DNA from: a virus
DNA length: 21,069 nt
Reading direction: 5' to 3' (one strand)
Virus record (IMG/VR): IMGVR_UViG_3300013120_000890
Location: 1 to 21,069 of that record
Part shown: positions 14,600-20,972 of the stretch, one piece after another
Layout of the letters: each line of letters opens with the position of its first letter
Numbering within the stretch: the stretch's first letter is position 1
Translations under genes and position numbers: made by a program
The notes under the pieces: generated by a model
The model's database searches: none
Seen by the model: the letters and a program-made list of their open reading frames with translations, nothing else
What the model was told of the DNA's origin: nothing

Positions 14600-15459
14600 C
14601 CGAGCACACACACCGCGCATTGATCGTTGAGGACGACGCCAAGATCGTCGACGTCGTCACCGATCACATCGAGTCGCTGGGTCACGGCTGCGACTGCGCC
14701 GCCAATCAGGCCGAAGCCCGGGAACTGCTCGCTGCAAGGAAGTACTGCTACGTGTTGCTCGACTTGGAGATCCCCGTCAAGCCGAAGCGCATGGCGCGCA
14801 AGGAATATGGCATCAACCTCCTTGAGGAGATCCGCCGCCGGGCTGAGACATGCCGGACGATTGTCATCATCATGACGAGCCACGGCACGGACGGCCCATA
14901 CTTGGCGGTTGAGATGATGAAGAAGGGGGCGGACGACTACATCTGCAAACCGTTCAATTCTGGCCCGGGCGGCCGCGCGCCGACGGACGTGATCAAACAG
15001 GCGCTCCAGAAGGGCTGTAAGCATTCCCCCGGGCACTGCCCGGTGCTTGCCGGCGGGGAAAGCGCACCTCAAGCATCGCAAACATCCGACCCCGCAGAAC
15101 CGACACCGTTCGAGGGAGGCGAACTCGTCTTCCATGATGACCGGGTTGAGCTTCTTGGCCATACGATTCTGACGGACAAGGGAAATGACTTCAGCCGTCG
15201 CCTGCTTGACCTGCTTGCGCAAAGGAAGCCGAGCGGCGAATACAAGGCATACAGTGGGAAGAAACTTGCCCAACATCTCGATTCCCTGGGGCAGAAGGGC
15301 CAGAACGATGTGGCTGGTTACGTGAAGTATCTGCGCGACCAGATCACAAGCGTGCTCGGCAAGGCTGGTGTCAGCTGCGAACGCCACGACGTGATCGAGA
15401 GCGGCGGTAGGGGCTACCGTCTGAACCCATGGATCGACGTCGAAGGCATCGACGGCTGA
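14596..15459 (+). CDS. Response regulator (REC + winged helix)
   Basis: The product is 287 aa. The receiver domain has the acidic triad E12/D13/D14, phospho-acceptor D56 (VLLDLEIP), T94 and K118 (ICKPF). After D56 there is an insertion of roughly ten residues (PVKPKRMARKEYG) before the helix LLEEIRRR, and another short insert after KPF. A linker of about 35 residues rich in Ser, Ala and Pro leads to a C-terminal domain (about 170-280) that ends in ESGGRGYRLNP, the wing of OmpR-type winged helices. It is the partner of the HEAT kinase and should bind DNA when phosphorylated. The target is unknown; the palindromes just downstream are candidates. It starts inside the kinase gene (ATGA). Confidence 0.85.
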   Translation: MTEHTHRALIVEDDAKIVDVVTDHIESLGHGCDCAANQAEARELLAARKYCYVLLDLEIPVKPKRMARKEYGINLLEEIRRRAETCRTIVIIMTSHGTDGPYLAVEMMKKGADDYICKPFNSGPGGRAPTDVIKQALQKGCKHSPGHCPVLAGGESAPQASQTSDPAEPTPFEGGELVFHDDRVELLGHTILTDKGNDFSRRLLDLLAQRKPSGEYKAYSGKKLAQHLDSLGQKGQNDVAGYVKYLRDQITSVLGKAGVSCERHDVIESGGRGYRLNPWIDVEGIDG

Positions 15460-15519
15460 GTCCACGCCGCGTCCAAGCCTTGCCTCTCAGCCAGACCTCC
15501 TGTCCGCCCCACCCCCGAC

Positions 15520-15539
15520 GCCCATGACCTTACATGGGC
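15520..15539 (+). terminator. Hairpin after the response regulator gene
   Basis: GCCCATG (15520-15526), a 6-base loop and CATGGGC (15533-15539) form a perfect 7-bp stem about 60 bases after the stop codon, followed by TTCCCTGTTCC. The tail has too few T residues for a textbook terminator, so a protein-binding site is the alternative. Confidence 0.4.
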
Positions 15540-15547
15540 TTCCCTGT

Positions 15548-15571
15548 TCCCATATGAGATCTCATGTGGGA
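15548..15571. promoter_or_regulatory. 24-bp near-perfect palindrome, candidate operator
   Basis: The 24 bases centred on GAGATCTC pair as TCCCATATGAGA with TCTCATGTGGGA, with a single T-G mismatch and no loop. It shares CCCAT...ATG(T)GGG ends with the hairpin just upstream. The right arm can instead pair with TCCCAC (15579-15584) through GTGGGA (15566-15571). It could be an operator, perhaps of the response regulator, or a switch between RNA structures. Confidence 0.5.
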
Positions 15572-15727
15572 TTCGCGTTCCCACCCACCTGGATTTGCAG
15601 TTCCCTTCTCCACTCCGAGATACACAGCGTGCCGCCTCTGCGAAAATGTTGAGCGTAGGGATTCGACTTGTTCGACACCGCGGTGCGTCACATCGAGTCC
15701 GGCTTCGCGCGACGGAGTGCATTCGCA

Positions 15728-15922
15728 ATGGTTGTATCACGGAACGAAAGCAAACAGAGCTCTCCCGTCATCCTGCTTTGCCCCAACTGCGATAAGCGTC
15801 TGCCGCTGAGCGGCACGCTCTCGATGCGGGGCACGACAGGGATCTACTGCCGCCACTGCCATCGCACGGTCCAAGTCACCATGGACCTGGCGAGCGAGGC
15901 GGCCAACGATCAGGACGAGTGA
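15728..15922 (+). CDS. Zinc-ribbon microprotein
   Basis: The product is 64 aa from ATG 15728 (GGAG about 10 bases upstream); the frame is open back to 15668, but that part is composed differently and lacks a ribosome-binding site. It has two CxxC knuckles, C18-P-N-C21 and C41-R-H-C44, spaced like a minimal zinc ribbon, followed by a strand (TVQVTMDL) and an acidic tail. No enzyme is implied; such proteins usually bind nucleic acid or protein. It stands alone between the signalling operon and the sigma factor, reading in the same direction. Confidence 0.6.
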   Translation: MVVSRNESKQSSPVILLCPNCDKRLPLSGTLSMRGTTGIYCRHCHRTVQVTMDLASEAANDQDE

Positions 15923-16113
15923 GCCGAGAATGGGGTCCGAGCCTATGAGCCAGCGCCTCCATCATTCAAACCACGAGCGACTCTAAGAGAGCCACCACAA
16001 CCGGCCTGAGCCGTTGAGCCAGTGCCGCCTGAGCCCAGTCGGTAGGGACCTTCCCGAAAGCTGGGCCTCGCCTGTGCCCGTGTCTCCGGGACGTCCCAGG
16101 AAGGCACAGGCGC

Positions 16114-16668
16114 ATGGAGCGCAACGAGTATGGTGGTCTCATCGCACGATGGAAGGTGGACCTGATCAGGGCGAGAGCCAAACGACTCTACTTTCGAGAG
16201 GACGAGATCGACGACCTCGAACAGATCGTCGTCCAACAACTCATCAAGGTGGACTTCGATCCGGACGTTCCCGGCGGCGCTTCGGAACGTACGTTCGTGA
16301 TCGCGGTCATCGACCGGCAACTGCTGAAGGTCAAGCGGAACCGTCAACGGGACAAGCGACGGGCCGGTTTCGAATCCGCCTCTCTCGACGCCGATCCCGT
16401 CTTCACGGAGAAGGCATTCTTCGCGCTCACGCGTTCGGAGAAGCACGAGCTACGGATGGACGTCCAACAAGCGCTCATCGGCTTGAGACCTGAGGAACGC
16501 TCCATCTGCGAGGCCCTCGGGCATGGCCACTCGCAGGCCGAGATCGCGCGAGCCACGGGACGTTCCAAAGCCGCCATCTGCAATGAGGTCAAAAGGCTCA
16601 GGTCGAAGTTCCGCAAATGGGGCTTGGGCGACTACGTGGATCAAGACGGGAGCGAATCGAGCGGCTGA
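16114..16668 (+). CDS. Small sigma-70-family RNA polymerase sigma factor
   Basis: The 184-aa protein has the two-domain layout of ECF-sized sigma factors. Residues about 10-85 resemble region 2 (DEIDDLEQIVVQQLI, then RTFVIAVIDRQLLKVKRNRQRDKRR). Residues about 112-170 are region 4 with a clear helix-turn-helix (LRPEERSICEALGHGHSQAE, IARATGRSKAAICNEVKRLR). AGGAAGG lies about 9 bases upstream of the ATG. The protein would direct host RNA polymerase to element promoters. Its stop codon (16666-16668) is part of the left half of the CTGAACG-N11-ACGGGTAGT motif, which also occurs twice before the replication operon, so this sigma factor is the natural candidate to read that motif. No anti-sigma gene is adjacent. 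Confidence 0.82.
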   Translation: MERNEYGGLIARWKVDLIRARAKRLYFREDEIDDLEQIVVQQLIKVDFDPDVPGGASERTFVIAVIDRQLLKVKRNRQRDKRRAGFESASLDADPVFTEKAFFALTRSEKHELRMDVQQALIGLRPEERSICEALGHGHSQAEIARATGRSKAAICNEVKRLRSKFRKWGLGDYVDQDGSESSG

Positions 16669-16691
16669 ACGCTGGGCCGTCAACGGGTAGT
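16665..16691 (+). promoter_or_regulatory. Promoter-like motif of the recombinase cassette (copy C)
   Basis: CTGAACG (16665-16671), 11 bases, ACGGGTAGT (16683-16691), continuing AAC. The spacing is the same as in copies A and B at 11332-11358 and 11422-11448. It overlaps the end of the sigma-factor gene and points to the gene at 16752, whose AGAAGGA ribosome-binding site follows about 40 bases downstream. Confidence 0.65.
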
Positions 16692-16751
16692 AACCAGTTG
16701 AGGAATGCCCCGGCAGACTCCAAGCACGATTCGCTTTCAGAAGGACCGCGT

Positions 16752-16961
16752 ATGTCAAACCCACTCGGCCCGAACGAGCTGACCGCCTCGGAGCGCATTT
16801 CCGAGGTGGCTGATATCCTCGCTGATGGGCTTCTCCGGGCCAAGCTGCGCGATATGCGCAAGGCTATATCCCGCAGGAGGATACGAGATAATACCCTTGA
16901 TAATCCCGGCGGATTACGCCCTCATGGGCTCGAACCACAAGCTGATGGAGAGAGCCCATGA
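16752..16961 (+). CDS. Small conserved protein of the DUF2924/recombinase cassette
   Basis: The product is 69 aa from ATG 16752, with AGAAGGA upstream. The N-terminal half (PNELTASERISEVADILADG, LLRAK) is the short helical protein commonly found just before DUF2924 and serine recombinase genes. The C-terminal half is basic and then Gly/Pro-rich and looks poorly conserved, possibly altered. Its stop overlaps the DUF2924 start (ATGA). The role is unknown; conserved position suggests it helps or regulates the recombinase. Confidence 0.6.
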   Translation: MSNPLGPNELTASERISEVADILADGLLRAKLRDMRKAISRRRIRDNTLDNPGGLRPHGLEPQADGESP

Positions 16962-17419
16962 AACAATCGGTGCTGAAGCAGGTCGCGGAGCTTCCGAATC
17001 TGGACTCGGGCCAGCTCAAGGAGAGATGGCGCACGTTGTATGGGTCGGAGCCGCCGGCCTACAACAAGTCGTACCTCGTCAAGCGCCTGGCCTATCGCAT
17101 CCAGGAACTGGCCTACGGCGGGCTGTCCCAAGCCGCGCAGGCGCAACTACGCGACGCCTTGGATGGGGACGATGCGGACGGCATGACGAGTCGAATGCAC
17201 CGGCGAAGAAGGAAGGACGGCATGCCAGTAACCGGAACGCGCCTTGTGCGGGAGTGGCAGGGGAACCGCTATGAGGTCACCGTCGTGCATGGCGGGTTCG
17301 AGTTCGAGGGCCGGAAGTACCGATCTCTGACCGCCATCACCAAGGCCATCACCGGGACGCACTGGAACGGTCCGGGCTTCTTCGGCCTGCGCAAGCCCAT
17401 CGGGAAGGCGGCATCATGA
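16958..17419 (+). CDS. DUF2924 protein
   Basis: This 153-aa protein matches DUF2924: N-terminal QVAELPNLDSGQLKERWRTL with YGSEPPAYNKSYLVKRLAYR, the family's signature that places a conserved Tyr/Asn/Lys before a basic helix. The C-terminal part is a small beta domain (GTRLVREWQGNRYEVTVV, then FEFEGRKYRSLTAITKAITG, THWNGPGFFGL), also typical. GGAGAG precedes the ATG. The family is almost always upstream of a large serine recombinase, as here, with a four-base overlap. A DNA-binding accessory role in recombination is inferred, not proven. Confidence 0.88.
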   Translation: MKQSVLKQVAELPNLDSGQLKERWRTLYGSEPPAYNKSYLVKRLAYRIQELAYGGLSQAAQAQLRDALDGDDADGMTSRMHRRRRKDGMPVTGTRLVREWQGNRYEVTVVHGGFEFEGRKYRSLTAITKAITGTHWNGPGFFGLRKPIGKAAS

Positions 17420-19011
17420 GCGGGACACGGAACACCCAAGCCCCGCCGGCGCGCATCCGCTGCGCGATCTACACGCGCAAGTCCACCGATGAGGGGCTGG
17501 AGCAGGAGTTCAACTCGCTGGATGCCCAGCGCGAGGCCGCCGAAGCGTTCATCGCCAGCCAGCGCCAAGAGGGGTGGATCGCGCTGCCAACGCGCTACGA
17601 CGACGGCGGGTACTCCGGCGGCACGATGGAGCGTCCGGCGCTCGACCATCTGATGCGCGACGTCCAGGCAGGCCGCGTCGACTGCGTGGTGGTCTACAAG
17701 GTGGACCGGCTGTCGCGCTCGCTCATGGACTTCACCAAGATCGTGGAGATCTTCGACCGCTGCGACGTCTCGTTCGTATCGGTGACGCAGCAGTTCAACA
17801 CCACGAGTTCGATGGGCCGGCTCACGCTGAACATCCTGCTGTCCTTCGCCCAGTTCGAGCGCGAGATCATCGGCGAGCGCATCCGCGACAAGATCGCGGC
17901 GGCCAAGCGCAAGGGAAAGCACACCGGCGGCATGCCCATCCTCGGCTACGACATCGACCACGCGAATCGCCGCCTCGTCATCAATCCAGATGAGGCCGAA
18001 CTCGTCCAGCGCATCTTCAAGCGGTTCATCCGGCTCGGATCACCGCTCAAAGTCGCTCAGGAACTGAACGAGGAAGGTTTGACCACAAAACGCTGGGTCA
18101 GAGCGAACGGAAAGGTGCGCGAGGGCCGCCCATGGAACAAGGCGCACATCTCGCGTTTGCTGAACAACCGGAAGTACGTCGGCGAAGTCACGCACAAAGG
18201 CGCGGTGTACCCCGGCGAGCACGAAGCCATTATCTCGCGCAAGCTCTGGGACGACGCCCACAAGATTCTCGCCACGAACCGCCATCAGCGGGCGGGGCGC
18301 ACACGCGCCAAGACCCCGGCGCTGCTCAAGGGCATCATCCGGTGCGGACACTGCGGCAACTCCATGGGCATCACCTTCACCCGGAGGAAAGGCAAGCTCT
18401 ACCGCTACTACCTCTGTGTTCACGCCTCGAAGAACGGCTATGCCTCGTGTCCGGTGAAGAGCGTTGCCGCCGGCGAGATGGAGGAAGCGGTCATGGGGCA
18501 ACTGCGCGCGGTCTTCCGCAGCCCCGACCTCATCGCCAAGACATATCGTGCGGCCAGGTCGAAGGAGGCGGCGGAACTTGACGGACTGCGTGCAGAGAAG
18601 GGGGGCATCGAGGACCGGCTCCGCGTCCTGAAGGAGATGGCGGCGGGCTTGAAGCGAGGCGGCAGGAACCGCATCCCCAACGGTAACGCGGCAACCGCTG
18701 AACTCGCCCGGATCAGGGACGAGATCGCCGAGACCGAGAGCGGCCTTTCGATGGCGGCGCGCGACCTGCAATTGCGCGAAGCCGCCGAGGTGACCGAGCG
18801 CGACGTGATCGACGCGCTCCAGTCCATCGAACCCATATGGAACGAGCTTTTCCCCGCCGAACAGGCGCGCATCGTCCAGTTGCTGGTAGACAGCGTCGTG
18901 GTGAACCCGAACGGCCTGGAGGTCTGTGTGCGTTCGAACGGGCTGCGGTCGCTCATCACCGAACTGAACGGCGCGGTGTCCGACGCGCAGGAACGGAGCA
19001 GCGAATCATGA
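17416..19011 (+). CDS. Large serine recombinase (integrase)
   Basis: The 531-aa protein has the resolvase/invertase catalytic domain first: nucleophile S23 in IYTRKSTDEG, the conserved arginines in YKVDRLSRSLMDF, and EREIIGERIRDKIAAAKRKG at the start of the long E helix. The recombinase domain follows (LGYDIDHANRRLVINPDEAE, NRKYVGEVTHKG). The zinc ribbon is at about 311-352 (RCGHCGNSMG...CPVKS), then a coiled-coil stretch. Length and order are usual for phage and island integrases. These enzymes join attP and attB without replication, normally with a directionality factor. The gene overlaps its neighbours on both sides by four bases. Confidence 0.93.
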   Translation: MSGTRNTQAPPARIRCAIYTRKSTDEGLEQEFNSLDAQREAAEAFIASQRQEGWIALPTRYDDGGYSGGTMERPALDHLMRDVQAGRVDCVVVYKVDRLSRSLMDFTKIVEIFDRCDVSFVSVTQQFNTTSSMGRLTLNILLSFAQFEREIIGERIRDKIAAAKRKGKHTGGMPILGYDIDHANRRLVINPDEAELVQRIFKRFIRLGSPLKVAQELNEEGLTTKRWVRANGKVREGRPWNKAHISRLLNNRKYVGEVTHKGAVYPGEHEAIISRKLWDDAHKILATNRHQRAGRTRAKTPALLKGIIRCGHCGNSMGITFTRRKGKLYRYYLCVHASKNGYASCPVKSVAAGEMEEAVMGQLRAVFRSPDLIAKTYRAARSKEAAELDGLRAEKGGIEDRLRVLKEMAAGLKRGGRNRIPNGNAATAELARIRDEIAETESGLSMAARDLQLREAAEVTERDVIDALQSIEPIWNELFPAEQARIVQLLVDSVVVNPNGLEVCVRSNGLRSLITELNGAVSDAQERSSES

Positions 19012-19424
19012 TCGACAAGCCGACGCTGGTTGCTGATGGCGACAACATTCTGATCCGGATCCCCATGCGCTTCAAGAAGCGCGGCGGCCGCAAGGAGATC
19101 ATCGCGCCCGAAGGCCTGGACAGCGCATTCCCTGTCGCGGCTCCGGCCCAGGAGCCGATAGTGACCGCACTCGCCCGCGCGCATCGTTGGCAGCGGATGC
19201 TCGACGCTGGCGAGGTCACTTCTATCGCGGAACTGGCAGAACGCTTGGACGTGGACAGCTCTTACGTAGGCCGCATCCTGCGACTCACCCTTCTGGCCCC
19301 CGATATCATCGAAGCCATCCTCGCCGGTCGCGAGCCAAGCGGCCTCTCCCTCGCCAAGCTCACACAGACCCTCCCAATGCTTTGGAACGAGCAGCGCCAG
19401 CTATTCGGCTTTGAGCAGCGGTAG
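19008..19424 (+). CDS. KorB/ParB-like helix-turn-helix protein behind the recombinase
   Basis: The product is 138 aa from ATG 19008, overlapping the recombinase stop (ATGA). The N-terminus has a beta segment and a basic patch (IRIPMRFKKRGGRKEI). The region from about 52 to 115 (ALARAHRWQRMLDAGEVTSI, AELAERLDVDSSYVGRILRL, APDIIEAILAG) is the KorB/ParB-type helix-turn-helix usual for the last gene of DUF2924-recombinase cassettes. It may control direction of recombination or repress the cassette; neither is shown. It ends the rightward operon, and about 1.1 kb without a clear gene follows. Confidence 0.75.
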   Translation: MIDKPTLVADGDNILIRIPMRFKKRGGRKEIIAPEGLDSAFPVAAPAQEPIVTALARAHRWQRMLDAGEVTSIAELAERLDVDSSYVGRILRLTLLAPDIIEAILAGREPSGLSLAKLTQTLPMLWNEQRQLFGFEQR

Positions 19425-19620
19425 CCTCGATACCCACCTCAGCCCGCACACCTCGTCCACATCCTTGCACGTTCTGTAAACCAGTATCGTGTTGTCACCA
19501 AGTGACTTACGTTCTTTAGGACTTGTTCCATGGCGATTTGAGCGGGTCAACCTCCTACTCCGCGCGGGAGTCGAACTCCAAAGGAATTCGTTGTCATAAG
19601 TCCTTGTGCCGCAACAACTG

Positions 19621-19658
19621 GAATCTTCCGGACGAGGTGAGCAAAGTCCGGAAGATTC
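19621..19658. repeat. Perfect 13-bp inverted repeat with 12-bp centre
   Basis: GAATCTTCCGGAC (19621-19633) and GTCCGGAAGATTC (19646-19658) are exact reverse complements around a 12-base centre. It lies about 200 bases behind the recombinase cassette. No T-run follows on either strand, so a protein-binding or recombination site is more likely than a terminator. Confidence 0.7.
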
Positions 19659-19790
19659 AGAGAAACAGAGAGAGAAGGGGCGATTTGGGGGCGAAATGGG
19701 GGTGATGTGGGGTGGAGCGCGTCCCAAGGGCGGCGAGCGCCCCGGATGTGCCGCGAGTCGTAAGTCCTTCGCCGGCAAACAGAACGCAAC

Positions 19791-19846
19791 AGGGCTCGCC
19801 GAAGTCTATCGGCGAGCCCTGAATGCCCGGAGCAATTTCGCTCCGG
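19791..19846 (-). terminator. Two hairpins behind the tmRNA fragment
   Basis: A 12-bp perfect stem AGGGCTCGCCGA / TCGGCGAGCCCT (19791-19802, 19809-19820) and a 7-bp stem CCGGAGC / GCTCCGG (19827-19833, 19840-19846) lie just downstream of the tmRNA 3' end on the minus strand. GTTGCGTTCTGTTT follows the first stem on that strand. This is the normal place for the tmRNA transcription terminator. Confidence 0.55.
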
Positions 19847-19849
19847 TGA

Positions 19850-20092
19850 ATCTGGTGTAGGCGGCGGGAATCGAACCCGCGTCCTGCAATCGGTAAGGCT
19901 CTGAAGCGCAAAGACTTACAAGAACAGCCTTCGCCGTGCGGACTATATGCGGAACAGAACCGCAATAACCCCCTTGCCGCATTGGCCCGCAAGTGGGACC
20001 GTTTCAGCCCCGAAGTCCAAGCCGCGCTTCAGGCACTCGCAGCGGTACTGCAGCACCAAGAGGGCAATGGGAAGCAGACCAATGTGGGCTGA
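19850..20092 (+). pseudogene. Open frame resembling the tail of a tRNA/tmRNA-adjacent integrase
   Basis: This frame is open for 80 codons without an ATG and reads through the tmRNA fragment (CRRRESNPRPAIGKALKRKD) into a protein-like end: NPLAALARKWDRFSPEVQAA, LQALAAVLQ, stop at 20090. Reading through a tmRNA or tRNA end into a helical Leu/Ala-rich tail is known for tyrosine integrases whose gene ends at the attachment site. The rest of such an integrase is absent, so this is treated as a relic. Chance is the alternative. Confidence 0.35.
19853..19930 (-). ncRNA. ssrA: 3' fragment of a tmRNA gene (probable attachment-site relic)
   Basis: On the minus strand the end reads GGACGCGGGTTCGATTCCCG followed by CCGCCTACACCA. 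That is a T-arm (GCGGG-TTCGATT-CCCGC), a 7-base acceptor half (19863-19857), the discriminator and a CCA. It differs from the common bacterial tmRNA 3' end in one acceptor base. The matching 5' acceptor strand (GTAGGCG-like) was not found within 450 bases, so this is a 3' piece, not a full gene; its upstream limit is approximate. Such fragments mark phage or island attachment in ssrA. A fragment of a tRNA gene is the alternative. Confidence 0.5.
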
Positions 20093-20249
20093 CGAATGGA
20101 GGTACTGTCCACTCGCAGGTTTGAGTACACCCGAATCCCGGAGATCAGAGGCCCAGGGGAGTAGGGATCGGTGCCTGACCAGCGGATTGAAAGTCCGTTG
20201 TCGCCCCGACGTAACGTCTGGCCAGGCCATATCGTCCGACAACACTGAT

Positions 20250-20396
20250 TCTGTCTTGGGCTCCTGCTTGGCCACGATTAGAGAGACGTATCCTCGCCTC
20301 GCTGCTGTCGTGGCCGCCTGGCCCGACCTGCCCGAGCCGATCCGCGCGGCAATCCTGGCGATGATCCGTTCCACGACTGGGGAGCATGGACAATGA
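20250..20396 (+). pseudogene. Second integrase-tail-like fragment
   Basis: The last 48 codons of a longer open frame read ATIRETYPRLAAVVAAWPDL then PEPIRAAILAMI, with stop at 20394-20396. The W-x-x-L-P-x-x-I-R-A-A-I pattern is a recurrent short C-terminal tail in planctomycete-type elements and resembles the 'WDRFSPEVQAAL' of the fragment at 19850-20092. The upstream part of the frame looks non-coding, so only the tail is called. Confidence 0.35.
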
Positions 20397-20479
20397 TTCC
20401 ACATGCTACCCCGCTGACAGAATTGACAGAACTGACAGAACCAACGCGCAAAGGCAGGCCATCTGCTAGCGGCCTGTGA
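20393..20479 (+). CDS. Possible 28-aa microprotein with LTE repeats
   Basis: An ATG overlapping the preceding stop (ATGA) opens a 28-codon frame whose centre reads LTELTELTEPTRKGRP, the translation of three tandem 9-base repeats. The overlap is suggestive, but no ribosome-binding site or family is seen. The DNA repeat may matter rather than the peptide. Confidence 0.22.
   Translation: MIPHATPLTELTELTEPTRKGRPSASGL
20414..20440 (+). repeat. Three tandem 9-bp repeats (YTGACAGAA)
   Basis: CTGACAGAA (20414-20422), TTGACAGAA (20423-20431) and CTGACAGAA (20432-20440) follow each other without gaps, 74 bases before the small terminase gene. Terminase recognition sites often lie in or beside that gene, so a packaging-site role is possible. 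Confidence 0.7.
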
Positions 20480-20513
20480 ATGAGTGAGCCACAAGTCATC
20501 TGGAGGAAGTGCA

Positions 20514-20903
20514 ATGACACCGAAACAACAGCGGTTCGTCAGAGAATACCTGACGGATTTCAATGCCACGCGGGCCGCAATTCGAGCCGGATATTCCCCG
20601 AAAGGGGCGTCCGTTCAAGGGGCGAGATTGTTAGCAAATGCTAAGGTGCAGGCCGAGGTCGAGCAGCTCGCGAAGTGCAAAGACGACGAACTTGGCCTGA
20701 GCAACGACCGGATACTGCACAAACTCGCCCAGATTGCCTTCTCGGATGACGAGGAGACAAAGGACAACCTTCGGGCGCTGGACATCATGTGCAAGACGCG
20801 GGGCATGTACCTCCGCAAGCCCGACCTCGACCAGGAGGGCATCGTTATCAACCTGAACATGGGCGAACCTCCAGATGCCGATGAAGAGGCCCAAGACAAC
20901 TGA
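20514..20903 (+). CDS. terS: Small terminase subunit (Terminase_2 family)
   Basis: The product is 129 aa from ATG 20514, chosen over 20484 because GGAGGA lies 7 bases upstream. The N-terminal 55 residues (LTPKQQRFV-type start, EYLTDFNATRAAIRAGYSPK, SVQGARLLANAKVQAEVEQL) are the DNA-binding domain of the Terminase_2 small subunit: a helix-turn-helix followed by the invariant 'GarLlaNakV' stretch. The rest is a helical oligomerisation segment and an acidic tail (EPPDADEEAQDN). It recognises phage DNA for packaging and passes it to the large subunit, which should lie beyond the right edge. This is the only packaging gene visible. Confidence 0.9.
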   Translation: MTPKQQRFVREYLTDFNATRAAIRAGYSPKGASVQGARLLANAKVQAEVEQLAKCKDDELGLSNDRILHKLAQIAFSDDEETKDNLRALDIMCKTRGMYLRKPDLDQEGIVINLNMGEPPDADEEAQDN

Positions 20904-20972
20904 AGGGGCTCACGAGTGCACAAGCCCCGTTGATTGCGCCCCAGCCGCCGGACGTCTCGAAAGGAGCGGAAC

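Noticed and set aside
14575-15465. 296-aa minus-strand open frame opposite the response regulator
   Set aside because: Antisense shadow; the plus-strand frame has all receiver-domain residues.
19593-19780. Repeat of GTC(A/G)TAAGTCCTT at 19593 and 19757
   Set aside because: Only nine consecutive identical bases (TAAGTCCTT) and no clear partner structure; too weak to call beside the stronger inverted repeat.
19853-19938. Complete tRNA gene on the minus strand
   Set aside because: Only the lower four acceptor pairs could form with the sequence at tRNA distance, and no convincing D or anticodon arm was found.
20170-20210. Anticodon-arm-like stem (CGGA-CTTTCAA-TCCG, minus strand)
   Set aside because: No T-arm or acceptor stem at the right distances; kept only as possible att debris.
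20905-20928. GGGGCT-N12-AGCCCC hairpin after the small terminase gene
   Set aside because: Loop is long and no T-run follows; it could be chance and would separate the gene from its likely neighbours.
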